Assembly (NCBI GenBank): GCA_025996835.1
Contig: BNTU01000143.1
Location: forward strand, 1-6,954
Source of the DNA: Bacteroidia bacterium
GTDB taxonomy: Bacteria; Bacteroidota; Bacteroidia; Bacteroidales; Azobacteroidaceae
Direction: 5' to 3'
DNA length: 6,954 nucleotides
Position numbers and translations under genes: made by a program. The notes under the pieces are model-generated. The model saw only the letters and a program-made list of their open reading frames with translations. It was not told the DNA's origin and did no database searches. This document shows positions 1 through 6,390 of this stretch, one piece after another. The first letter of the stretch is position 1. Each line of letters begins with the position of its first letter.

Positions 1-1
1 G

Positions 2-2077
2 CAGATAAAGATGATGGTGCAAGCCGACAAAAACGGCACATCGCCGGCATTCAACTATTTACTGTTTGACGCGCACAATGCGGCAAATTCGCGCATCAAA
101 AGCAACGCCTATAATTATACGAAGGACGAAAAATATTTCTCGTCGTCGTTGCGTCTTCGTATGAAAAAATATGCCTTTGCCGCTTTGGGAAACACTTGCG
201 AAACGCGGTGGACAAACTGCGATGGCGTCCCGTCGGCAGAAGCCGAATGGTGGGCAAGCGGCTTTCTCGTCAAGGAGGTCATCACCGCTATCGGTGACGA
301 TGGTGCTTTCCGTCGTCGTATTCGCATCAAATCGGTGGATTTGGTGGCAAGAGATACCGCCTACCTTCAATTGTGGTTGCCTAAGAAGGCTGACAAAGAG
401 GGAAATGATTATCTGACGTGTCGCTACAAAGATGCGAATATAGGAATCCGCGTACATACGTCATATCCGGTCAAGAAAACGGAAGGGAGAATGATTGAGA
501 TAGGTCCCATTGTCCTTTCGCCCAACGACAGCGCGGAAGTAATTTCTTATCTGATGGCTGATTTCCAACCGGATAACGCTCAATTTATCGCCAAAATAGA
601 GAAACTGCCGACGGCGGATGCGGAATTGACGCGCCAAACGGCTGAAAAATGGGCGCAGACCAATCAATTGACTTCCCCCGACGTGGTGGTTTCCGGTCTG
701 TATAGTGCCGTCACCGCCACTCTGCCCGGATGCGCAGGAAGCAACGGCGTTATCGATGCCGGTATGCTCGAATATGGCGGTCAATGGGTGCGCGACGCTT
801 CCATGACGGCTATTGGCGTGATTCATACCGGCAATTTCGAACTGAGCCGTGCTGTCTTTGAGCATATCCTCACCACGATGGTGCACGACGAGGGCGTCAC
901 CATGATTGCTGGCGGATTCGAAAATCCCGACCGCGAACAGTTCGACCAGATGGGCGAATTAATGTACGCCTTGAAAAGTTATGTCGATTGGACGGGCGAT
1001 ATTTCGCTGCTCAAACAGCACCGCGACAAGATTCTGAAACTGGTGGAACGCCCCTTATCGCCCAATTTCAGAGATGAAACGGGGATGGTGCACAATCGCA
1101 GGGAATTTTGGGAACGCACCTTTGACGATGCCTACGAACTTATCTACCAGACATGGGTGGTGGTAGGATTGCGCTGTGCCGCCGACTTGTCCGGTCATCT
1201 CAACGCCGGGGACAAAGCAAAACGCTGGCGAAAAGAAGCCGACGTGATACTCGACGCCATGTTGCACCATCCGACCGCGCAATTGAAGGACAACGGACAC
1301 CTGATAAAACGGCGCAACCGTGCAGACAAACAAATCGCATCTATGATGATTTACCGCGGATGGAAGCCCGGGGCGCCGGGCTCTGTGGAATCAATGTCAA
1401 GCATCTATCCCGACGCTACGATGGCGTTGCCTGTGGCACTGAACGTAATAGACCCTGCCTCGGAGTTGGCTCGGCAGACGATTTTGGAAACAGAAAAGTT
1501 GTGGAACCGCCGTTGGTCATTCGGTGGTCACGACCGCTACCACACCAGTTCGCAGGGTGACCAGCCGGGTCCCTGGCCCTTTGCCACCTGTTTCATACTG
1601 CGCGGCGAACATGAAGCCGGTATGTACGATTACAGCAGGCGCTCGCTGGAATGGCTTTATCAGATAGACGGAGGAAAAGCAGGTTTATGGTACGAAGAAA
1701 TTCCACTCATTCCCTCCGGCTACGCCTCAGCAGGCTTATTGCCATGGACGTCAGGAGAGGTGGGTTTTTTCATCATCCATCATCTTTTAGGTGTCAAGTT
1801 TGATGGCGACCGTATGACCATCAAACCAAACTTGTACGAAACCACTGCACCCGTAAAAGCAGACTTGCGTTACAGGGATTCGAGAATTAAATTGGAGATA
1901 ACCGGCGGCAATGGAACAGTCAACCATGCCATAGTAAACGGGAACAAAATACGTCCCGATAAACAGGGACGCATCGTCGTACCCTCTAATTTTACAGGAG
2001 GAACTATCAGTATTAATATAAACACCACTATTCTAAACGACAGCGTGTTAATAGATAAGAATTTTAAAAACAGATAA
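2..2077 (+). CDS. Six-hairpin glycosidase-like protein (GH15-like (alpha/alpha)6 barrel), 5' partial
   Basis: Likely a glycoside hydrolase. The frame is open to the left edge (codons CAG ATA AAG precede the first visible ATG at 11), so signal peptide and true start lie outside the window. Numbering from the ATG at 11: residues ~1-200 look like a beta-sandwich N-terminal domain (alternating hydrophobic strands, e.g. RRRIRIKSVDL, TAYLQLWLP). From ~222 onward helical hairpins resemble an (alpha/alpha)6 barrel. WVRDAS (259-264) resembles the GH15 glucoamylase-type W-x-R-D-A motif, QMGE (313-316) offers an acidic residue at a GH15-like position, and LPWTSGE (577-583) followed by a hydrophobic HHLLGV segment resembles the late acidic motif of six-hairpin enzymes. 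A short beta-rich tail (~597-670) closes the protein. Catalytic residues are not proven. The next gene starts 4 nt after the stop, implying co-transcription and possible translational coupling. Alternative: another six-hairpin family (GH63, GH78, GH94-like). The fold is fairly sure; the substrate is unknown. Confidence 0.8.
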   Translation, partial: QIKMMVQADKNGTSPAFNYLLFDAHNAANSRIKSNAYNYTKDEKYFSSSLRLRMKKYAFAALGNTCETRWTNCDGVPSAEAEWWASGFLVKEVITAIGDDGAFRRRIRIKSVDLVARDTAYLQLWLPKKADKEGNDYLTCRYKDANIGIRVHTSYPVKKTEGRMIEIGPIVLSPNDSAEVISYLMADFQPDNAQFIAKIEKLPTADAELTRQTAEKWAQTNQLTSPDVVVSGLYSAVTATLPGCAGSNGVIDAGMLEYGGQWVRDASMTAIGVIHTGNFELSRAVFEHILTTMVHDEGVTMIAGGFENPDREQFDQMGELMYALKSYVDWTGDISLLKQHRDKILKLVERPLSPNFRDETGMVHNRREFWERTFDDAYELIYQTWVVVGLRCAADLSGHLNAGDKAKRWRKEADVILDAMLHHPTAQLKDNGHLIKRRNRADKQIASMMIYRGWKPGAPGSVESMSSIYPDATMALPVALNVIDPASELARQTILETEKLWNRRWSFGGHDRYHTSSQGDQPGPWPFATCFILRGEHEAGMYDYSRRSLEWLYQIDGGKAGLWYEEIPLIPSGYASAGLLPWTSGEVGFFIIHHLLGVKFDGDRMTIKPNLYETTAPVKADLRYRDSRIKLEITGGNGTVNHAIVNGNKIRPDKQGRIVVPSNFTGGTISININTTILNDSVLIDKNFKNR

Positions 2078-2081
2078 AATA

Positions 2082-3338
2082 ATGATGACAGGAAAAGAAC
2101 GAATTGATGCGGTATTATCCCACCAAGAAGCGGATAAAATCGCGCTGGACTTTGGCGCCACTCCCACTACAGGGATACATGTGAAACAAATTGCCGCTTT
2201 AAGGCAACATTACGGATTGGAAAATAAGCCGGTCAAAGTAATAGAGCCTTTCCAAATGCTCGGCGAAGTGGATGATGAATTGGCAAAACTATGGAATGTG
2301 GATGCCATCGGCGTAAGCGGTACTTGTGACATGATGGGACACCGACAGGAAAATTTTGTTGAAAAACGGATGCCTTGCGGGCAGGTGGTGTTACTGCCGG
2401 AATGTTTCAACATGAAGCAAGAAAACGGAAATACGTATATTTTTCCGCAAGGCGATACCAACGTTCCCCCTTCGGCAACGATGCCGGAGAGCGGTTATTT
2501 TTTTGATGCTATCGAACGTGTCCCCGCTACGGATTTTGATACGGAACTCAAATTGGAAGATAATCTGGAAGAATTTACCCTGATAAGCGACAATGACCTC
2601 ACTTATTGGAAAGGTGCTTTAAATCGGGCAAGGGCAACAGGCAGGTCGGTAGTAGCCAATATCGGCGGTACGGGCTTGGGCGATATTGCCTTAGTGCCGG
2701 CGATGAGTCTGAAAAATCCCAAAGGCATTCGCGCCATTGCCGACTGGTATATGTCCACCATGGCACGCGAAGACTTCCTGCACGAAATATTCGAGCGGCA
2801 AACGGATATTGCCATTCAAAATCTTGACAAAATCAATCGTGAAGCAGGCAAATGTATTGACGTCATCTACATCTGCGGCACCGATTTTGGGACGCAGGAC
2901 AGCCAGTTTTGCTCGGCTGACGCCCTTGATTCGCTTTACGGAGATGCTTACCGGAAAGTGAACAACTGGATACATCAAAACACCGGTTGGAAAACATTCA
3001 AACATTGCTGCGGTGCTATCGTTCCGCTGTTAGACAAGTTGATTGATTTCGGTTTCGACATTGTCAATCCGGTACAAATCAATGCGGCAGGCATGGACCC
3101 GCAATTTTTGAAAGCCAACTTTGGAAGCAAGGTTACTTTCTGGGGCGGAGGCATTGACACGCAAAAAGTGTTGCCGTTGGCTACGCCCCAACAGGTCAAG
3201 GAACAAGTCTATCAATTATGCGACATTTTCGGCACACACGGCGGATTTGTTTTTACCTCCATTCACAATATTCAGGCAAATGTGCCGTTAGAAAATGTGG
3301 TTGCCTTGATGGACGCTATTTCCGAAGTCAGAAAATAA
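2082..3338 (+). CDS. Uroporphyrinogen decarboxylase (URO-D) family protein, MtaA/CmuA-type methyltransferase-like
   Basis: A 418-residue soluble protein with no signal peptide, probably cytoplasmic. The N-terminus (TGKERIDAVLSHQEADKIALDFG) is the usual URO-D-superfamily opening. CGTDFGTQDS (265-274), the KHCCG segment (307-311), FDIVNPVQINAAGMDP (325-340), FWGGGID (353-359) and GGFVF..IHNIQ..VPLENV (387-406) follow the family order. The family contains true HemE and zinc-dependent methyltransferases acting on corrinoid proteins (MtaA, MtbA, CmuA). H308-x-C310 fits the first two ligands of the His-x-Cys...Cys zinc site. At the position of the third ligand (GC in MtaA-like proteins) this protein appears to have H395. 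The glycosidase context and absence of other haem genes argue against HemE; a methyl- or small-group-transfer role linked to the degraded glycan is inference. ATG at 2082 or 2085 is possible; both lack a strong Shine-Dalgarno sequence. It sits 4 nt after the upstream stop and 23 nt before the next start. Confidence 0.88.
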   Translation: MMTGKERIDAVLSHQEADKIALDFGATPTTGIHVKQIAALRQHYGLENKPVKVIEPFQMLGEVDDELAKLWNVDAIGVSGTCDMMGHRQENFVEKRMPCGQVVLLPECFNMKQENGNTYIFPQGDTNVPPSATMPESGYFFDAIERVPATDFDTELKLEDNLEEFTLISDNDLTYWKGALNRARATGRSVVANIGGTGLGDIALVPAMSLKNPKGIRAIADWYMSTMAREDFLHEIFERQTDIAIQNLDKINREAGKCIDVIYICGTDFGTQDSQFCSADALDSLYGDAYRKVNNWIHQNTGWKTFKHCCGAIVPLLDKLIDFGFDIVNPVQINAAGMDPQFLKANFGSKVTFWGGGIDTQKVLPLATPQQVKEQVYQLCDIFGTHGGFVFTSIHNIQANVPLENVVALMDAISEVRK

Positions 3339-3361
3339 ATTTTAATTTTATAATAAATTCA

Positions 3362-3487
3362 ATGAAAAAAAAATGTGTGTTTTTTGTATTATTGACCCTC
3401 AGTTTGGTCTCCTTTGGCAAAGAAAACCCTGTTTCCGTTGAGGGAAACGATGCTAATGTTGGAACGGCAGCGGCTCCGTTCAAAACC
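3362..3487 (+). repeat. Dispersed duplicate, copy 1: 5' end of glutaminase-like gene
   Basis: Codons 1-42 of the 3362 gene align without gaps to codons 1-42 of the 6403 gene. A hand count gives about 100 of 126 matching bases, including 16 nt exact (TTGACCCTCAGTTTGG, 3392-3407 versus 6433-6448) and 14 nt exact (GCTCCGTTCAAAAC). The short ATTCAATG context before the start is also shared. Similarity stops abruptly after codon 42. After the signal peptide most differences are synonymous. Confidence 0.85.
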
Positions 3488-5470
3488 GGACAACTCCGCG
3501 CTCCGGCGTATCCGTTGATAACGCATGACCCGTATTTCAGCGTCTGGTCGTTTGCCGACAAGTTGACCGATGTTCCGACTACACACTGGACAGGCAAACC
3601 GCAGCCCATTTCCGGGACGATTTCCATTGATGAAAACGAACCCCTGCGTTTTATGGGCGTCGAACCGAAAGCATACGCCGCGATGCCGCAAACCGGTGTT
3701 ACCGTGTTTCCCACCCGTACCGTCTATCATTTTGCAACAGAAAAAGTTGAATTGTCGTTGACGTTTTTGACTCCCGCTTTACCCGACGAGATTGATTTAC
3801 TGAGCCGTCCGGTCACTTTTTTGCAATTCGATGTGACAGGATTAGACAATAAGCCGCATCGCGTGACACTGCATTTAACGGTTGACCCGGTGATTGCCGT
3901 CAATACGCCTGAGCAGGAAGTGCTTTGCGAAACGGTGGATATGCACGGATTTTCCGTTCTGCGTGCCGGAAGCCGGGAACAGAATATTCTCGGCAAATCG
4001 GGGGATAATCTGCGTATTGACTGGGGGCATTTTTATCTCGCAACGAAAAACAACAACGCCATGCAACTCCGTTTAACTCCACGTCGTGATGTAAACGGTC
4101 AATCGTCGGCTGCCCAAGACGCTCCGCTTTTGACCGCCGAAATGAAAACGGACATTGCTGAAAATGAGCATTTTGAACAAACGCTGGCGTTCGCTTACGA
4201 TGATATCAAGTCGCTCCGGTATTTAGACAGAGAACTGTTGCCTTACTGGAAACGGAACGGAGCAACCATCCATGTTATTTTGATGCAGGAACTTGAAAAT
4301 GTAACAGCAATAAAACAGCGTTGTGAAAAATTTGATGACGAATTGATTCGCGACTTAACGAAAATTGGCGGCGAAAAATATGCGCAACTTTGTATGCTGG
4401 CTTACCGGCAAACATGGGCGGCAAACAAAATCGTTGCCGGTTTGGACAATCGCCCCTACATGTTTTCCAAAGAGAATTTCAGTAACGGCTGCATCGGAAC
4501 GGTGGATGTGCTGTATCCGCATACTCCGTTTTTACTTTTCTTCAGTCCGGCATTGCTCAAAGCCAGTCTCGTTCCGGTACTCAACTACGCCAAATCGGAG
4601 GCATGGCATTACAATTATGCGCCGCATGACCTCGGGACGTATCCGTTTGCAACGGGACAGGTTTATGGAATGAAAGGCGGTGACGGGGACAGAATGCCGG
4701 TCGAGGAATCGGGCAATATGCTGATTATTATTGCCGCGCTGGCGAAAATCGAAAGGAATGCCGATTTTGCCATTCCTTATTGGGATATGCTCACAAAATG
4801 GGCGGACTATCTCGTTAAAGAGGGTTACGACCCTGAAAACCAACTTTGTTCGGCGGATATGTTCGGACATTTGGCGCATGTTACGAATTTATCGCTGAAA
4901 GCAATTCTCGGAATCGGCGCATACGCGCAACTCTGTGAAAAAACGGGCAAAAAAAACGACGCACTAAAATACCGCCGAATTGCAGAAGAGTATGCGAAAA
5001 AATGGCTCAAAGATGCTGCGGATGAAGGTCATACCCGACTGACTTATGACAAGCCCGAAACGTGGTCGATGAAGCATAATCTTGTTTGGGATGCGATTCT
5101 CGGAACAAAATTATTTCCTGCTTCGCTTGCCGAACAGGAAATTGCATGGTACAAAAATGTTCAGAACAAATACGGTTTGCCGGTCGATAGCAGAACCGAT
5201 AATTCACTCATCGACTGGGCGTTGTGGAGTATCACTCCCGCAAAATCCAAAAAAGATTTCAACGAACTTTTTGAACCGGTCTATAATTACGTGAATGAAA
5301 CGCCGTCGCGTGTTCCGCTTTCGGACTGGTTTTGTACGACTGACGCCAAACAACGCGGTTTTCAGGCACGCTCTGTTGTCGGCGGCGTGTATATTAAAAT
5401 GTTGACGAATACTTCTATCTGGAAAAAGTACGCAGTCAAGAAATCGGAATCTTCCAATGTGTATAAATAA
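3362..5470 (+). CDS. Secreted glutaminase A-like protein (DUF4964/DUF5127/DUF4965/DUF1793 type) with borrowed N-terminus
   Basis: A 702-residue exported protein of the fungal GtaA-like family, which is annotated as glutaminase but has a six-hairpin fold; many bacterial members lie in glycan loci and their true substrate is uncertain. Start 3362 is chosen because it gives a signal peptide (K2-4, hydrophobic 5-18, likely cleavage near FG/KE). The in-frame ATG at 3218 would overlap the preceding gene by ~120 nt. Family motifs: LRAPAYPLITHDPYFSVWS (45-63), opening the DUF4964-like region; beta-sandwich (~100-300, DUF5127-like); APHDLGTYP (420-428) and VEESGNMLI (447-455) in the DUF4965-like region; LSDWFCTTDAK (653-663) and GFQARSVVGG (666-675) closing the DUF1793-like part. 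All domains appear present. Oddity: residues 1-42 are not family sequence but match the first 42 residues of the beta-helix gene at 6403 (30/42 identical by hand alignment), and the family sequence begins right after FKT. The last four residues and stop come from the first copy of a 13-bp tandem repeat. Probably third gene of the operon. Confidence 0.88.
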   Translation: MKKKCVFFVLLTLSLVSFGKENPVSVEGNDANVGTAAAPFKTGQLRAPAYPLITHDPYFSVWSFADKLTDVPTTHWTGKPQPISGTISIDENEPLRFMGVEPKAYAAMPQTGVTVFPTRTVYHFATEKVELSLTFLTPALPDEIDLLSRPVTFLQFDVTGLDNKPHRVTLHLTVDPVIAVNTPEQEVLCETVDMHGFSVLRAGSREQNILGKSGDNLRIDWGHFYLATKNNNAMQLRLTPRRDVNGQSSAAQDAPLLTAEMKTDIAENEHFEQTLAFAYDDIKSLRYLDRELLPYWKRNGATIHVILMQELENVTAIKQRCEKFDDELIRDLTKIGGEKYAQLCMLAYRQTWAANKIVAGLDNRPYMFSKENFSNGCIGTVDVLYPHTPFLLFFSPALLKASLVPVLNYAKSEAWHYNYAPHDLGTYPFATGQVYGMKGGDGDRMPVEESGNMLIIIAALAKIERNADFAIPYWDMLTKWADYLVKEGYDPENQLCSADMFGHLAHVTNLSLKAILGIGAYAQLCEKTGKKNDALKYRRIAEEYAKKWLKDAADEGHTRLTYDKPETWSMKHNLVWDAILGTKLFPASLAEQEIAWYKNVQNKYGLPVDSRTDNSLIDWALWSITPAKSKKDFNELFEPVYNYVNETPSRVPLSDWFCTTDAKQRGFQARSVVGGVYIKMLTNTSIWKKYAVKKSESSNVYK

Positions 5471-5510
5471 TGTGTATAAATAATGTGTATAAATAATGTG
5501 TATAAATAAT
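5459..5510 (+). repeat. Four perfect 13-bp tandem repeats (GTGTATAAATAAT)
   Basis: Copies lie at 5459-5471, 5472-5484, 5485-5497 and 5498-5510, all identical. The preceding AAT (5456-5458) matches the tail of a further partial unit. The first copy supplies the last codons and stop of the glutaminase-like gene (GTG TAT AAA TAA), so copy-number change after it would not alter the protein. Each copy plus its junction base contains TGTGTATAA (5458-5466, 5471-5479, 5484-5492, 5497-5505), whose complement TTATACACA fits the DnaA-box consensus TTATNCACA. Because the unit is repeated, this is one independent match, not four. Confidence 0.97.
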
Positions 5511-5568
5511 GGTTCTACCGTAAAAAAAGATTATTTTTCATTTTACCAATAAGTTATCATGTCCTGAA

Positions 5569-5599
5569 TACTCGGTAATGCAAGAAGCATTGCCGAGTA
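5569..5599 (+). terminator. Hairpin between convergent genes, probable terminator
   Basis: A 13-bp stem, TACTCGGTAATGC (5569-5581) with GCATTGCCGAGTA (5587-5599), closes a 5-nt loop AAGAA. The single imperfection is a T5576/G5592 pair: a G-U wobble in plus-strand RNA but an A/C mismatch in minus-strand RNA, so the hairpin is more stable for transcripts coming from the glutaminase-like gene. It lies ~100 nt after that stop and ~33 nt beyond the end of the minus-strand small gene. No U-tract follows on either strand, so intrinsic termination is likely but not canonical. Confidence 0.6.
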
Positions 5600-5631
5600 A
5601 AACAGTCCACATGGTAGTCATAATGCAAATT

Positions 5632-5865
5632 TTAATTATTTTTAGACCCTTTATGTTTGGTGTACTTTGCCAAACATATAAGTGTAATAAAACCAATAAA
5701 TCCCGATGTTATTATGGCAATAATCTGAATTGCACCAATATTAATTCCCGTATTATTGGAAATATTCACCAAATTGTTCTCGGTCAAAAGTGCTCTCACA
5801 CTAATAAAACTTATAGATACAATTGTCGAAACAAAAACTTGCGATTTATTAAAACTACTTTTCAT
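5632..5865 (-). CDS. Small two-helix membrane protein, unknown function
   Basis: I do not recognise a family. The 77-residue product has two hydrophobic stretches: ~9-27 (QVFVSTIVSISFISVRALL) and ~43-66 (NIGAIQIIAIITSGFIGFIT onward), separated by an Asn-rich loop (TENNLVNISNNTGIN). The C-terminal tail is basic (KYTKHKGSKNN), predicting an inner-membrane hairpin with both ends inside. The ATG at 5865 is chosen over an in-frame TTG two codons earlier; GAAG lies immediately before it and may help initiation. Only 12 nt separate it from the stop of the upstream small-peptide gene, so the two are probably co-transcribed. The pairing recalls peptide/immunity or peptide/anchor pairs, but that is inference from layout only. 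The coding stretch is visibly more AT-rich than the flanking enzyme genes. Coding status is likely but unproven. Confidence 0.55.
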   Translation of the reverse strand: MKSSFNKSQVFVSTIVSISFISVRALLTENNLVNISNNTGINIGAIQIIAIITSGFIGFITLICLAKYTKHKGSKNN

Positions 5866-5877
5866 CTTCAAAATGTA

Positions 5878-6081
5878 TTATAAAACAACATGTGCTGTAA
5901 CTCCCCAATATGTCCAGCCAGTATGAGCAGCCCCAATTCCACTCCCCACACTAACTTGTTGCAAACTTGAATCATTGCTTTTAGCATTGATTCCATTCAT
6001 CACTCCCAGTGACATAACCATTGCCACCAACATACTATTTTTTTTAATTAGCAATACCTTAAACATCGAAATTGTAAGCAT
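5878..6081 (-). CDS. Small exported Gly/aromatic-rich peptide, unknown function
   Basis: I do not recognise a family. The 67-residue product has a signal-like N-terminus: basic K8...K13-K14, hydrophobic SMLVAMVMSLGVMNG (16-30), and possible cleavage after INA (33). The remaining ~34 residues are a Ser/Gln linker followed by a Gly-, Ala- and aromatic-rich segment (VGSGIGAAHTGWTYWGVTAH, 45-64) ending in VVL. There is no cysteine, so no disulfide or lanthionine chemistry. Start 6081 is chosen because the longer TTG-initiated version (6123) would begin upstream of the promoter -7 box, whereas 6081 lies ~22 nt after the predicted transcription start and follows an A-rich AAAAAGAA stretch. Met6 (6066) is another candidate start. 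The well-placed promoter and tight linkage to the membrane-protein gene support a real gene. Possible roles are a secreted antimicrobial or signalling peptide; this is speculative. Confidence 0.6.
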   Translation of the reverse strand: MLTISMFKVLLIKKNSMLVAMVMSLGVMNGINAKSNDSSLQQVSVGSGIGAAHTGWTYWGVTAHVVL

Positions 6082-6109
6082 ATACGTTCTTTTTATCTTA
6101 TTATGGCTG

Positions 6110-6140
6110 CAAAGGTAGCACAAATTTTGGAATTATCAAA
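6110..6140 (-). promoter_or_regulatory. Bacteroidota-type promoter for the small-gene pair
   Basis: On the minus strand, TTTG (6140-6137) and TACCTTTG (6117-6110) match the Bacteroidota -33 and -7 (TAnnTTTG) elements with a 19-nt spacer, within the usual range. Predicted transcription would begin near 6103, giving a leader of ~22 nt before the ATG at 6081. Confidence 0.75.
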
Positions 6141-6265
6141 ACTTTGAGTTTCTCCGGGGTGCACGACAAATTTCCCTTTTTTTACTCAGAGTCAGCGCAA
6201 AAGACCTAACGGTCTTCCTTGTCATCATAATTTTGATGCAGTTGCCCTGAAAAACGACAAAAAAG

Positions 6266-6297
6266 TGTGGATTGAATAGAAATTTTGCCTAACTTTG
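6266..6297 (+). promoter_or_regulatory. Bacteroidota-type promoter for the beta-helix gene
   Basis: TAACTTTG (6290-6297) is an exact TAnnTTTG -7 element. TGTG at 6266-6269, one mismatch from TTTG, sits 20 nt upstream as a weak -33 element. Transcription would start near 6302-6304, exactly where the leader hairpin begins. Confidence 0.6.
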
Positions 6298-6301
6298 CCC
6301 C

Positions 6302-6379
6302 GATTTTGAAACAGAGTTTAAATGGACTTCGGCTCTGTTGTAAAATCAAAATGTAAATTTGGTGTTTTTTTAGAAGTCC
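6302..6379 (+). promoter_or_regulatory. Structured mRNA leader: long hairpin with possible H-type pseudoknot
   Basis: GATTTT (6302-6307) pairs with AAAATC (6342-6347), and AACAGAG (6310-6316) pairs with CTCTGTT (6333-6339), separated by a 2x2 internal loop. The apical loop contains GGACTTC (6324-6330), perfectly complementary to GAAGTCC (6373-6379) downstream, which allows a pseudoknot. The connecting loops (7, 2 and 25 nt) are sterically feasible. A run of seven T (6365-6371) lies between. The base of the stem coincides with the predicted transcript 5' end, so the structure could simply protect the RNA or could regulate expression of the gene at 6403. Confidence 0.45.
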
Positions 6380-6390
6380 CCGAAAATTAA
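6322..6390 (+). CDS. Possible 22-codon leader ORF upstream of the beta-helix gene
   Basis: ATG at 6322 opens a 22-residue frame (MDFGSVVKSKCKFGVFLEVP, then EN) ending TAA at 6388-6390, 12 nt before the ATG at 6403. It starts in the apical loop of the leader hairpin and spans the pseudoknot partner. No ribosome-binding site is obvious and it may be chance; it shows no run of one amino acid typical of amino-acid attenuators. Confidence 0.2.
   Translation: MDFGSVVKSKCKFGVFLEVPEN

Noticed and set aside
461..1560. Several 90-140 codon frames inside the glycosidase gene on both strands
   Set aside because: All lie within the well-supported glycosidase coding region and show no family motifs.
2082..3338. 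Genuine haem-pathway HemE
   Set aside because: The H-x-C site, the IHNIQ..VPLENV C-terminus, the 418-residue length and the glycosidase neighbours fit the methyltransferase-like branch better.
3218..3361. 48-codon upstream extension of the glutaminase-like gene starting at ATG 3218
   Set aside because: It would overlap the end of the UroD-like gene by ~120 nt and bury the signal peptide; the ATG at 3362 gives a clean export signal and matches the start of the 6403 gene.
5459..5510. CRISPR array
   Set aside because: The 13-bp units are directly adjacent with no spacers, and no cas genes are present.
5578..5883. 101-codon plus-strand reading frame through the small-gene region
   Set aside because: It starts inside the terminator hairpin, is antisense to the small membrane-protein gene and reads as low-complexity Asn/Lys/Ile sequence without domain-like features; the minus strand has the promoter.
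6201..6216. Short hairpin AAGACC-TAAC-GGTCTT as a terminator
   Set aside because: It has a 6-bp stem with no U-tract and no gene ending nearby on either strand; it lies between divergent promoters, so it is only noted in the intergenic entry.
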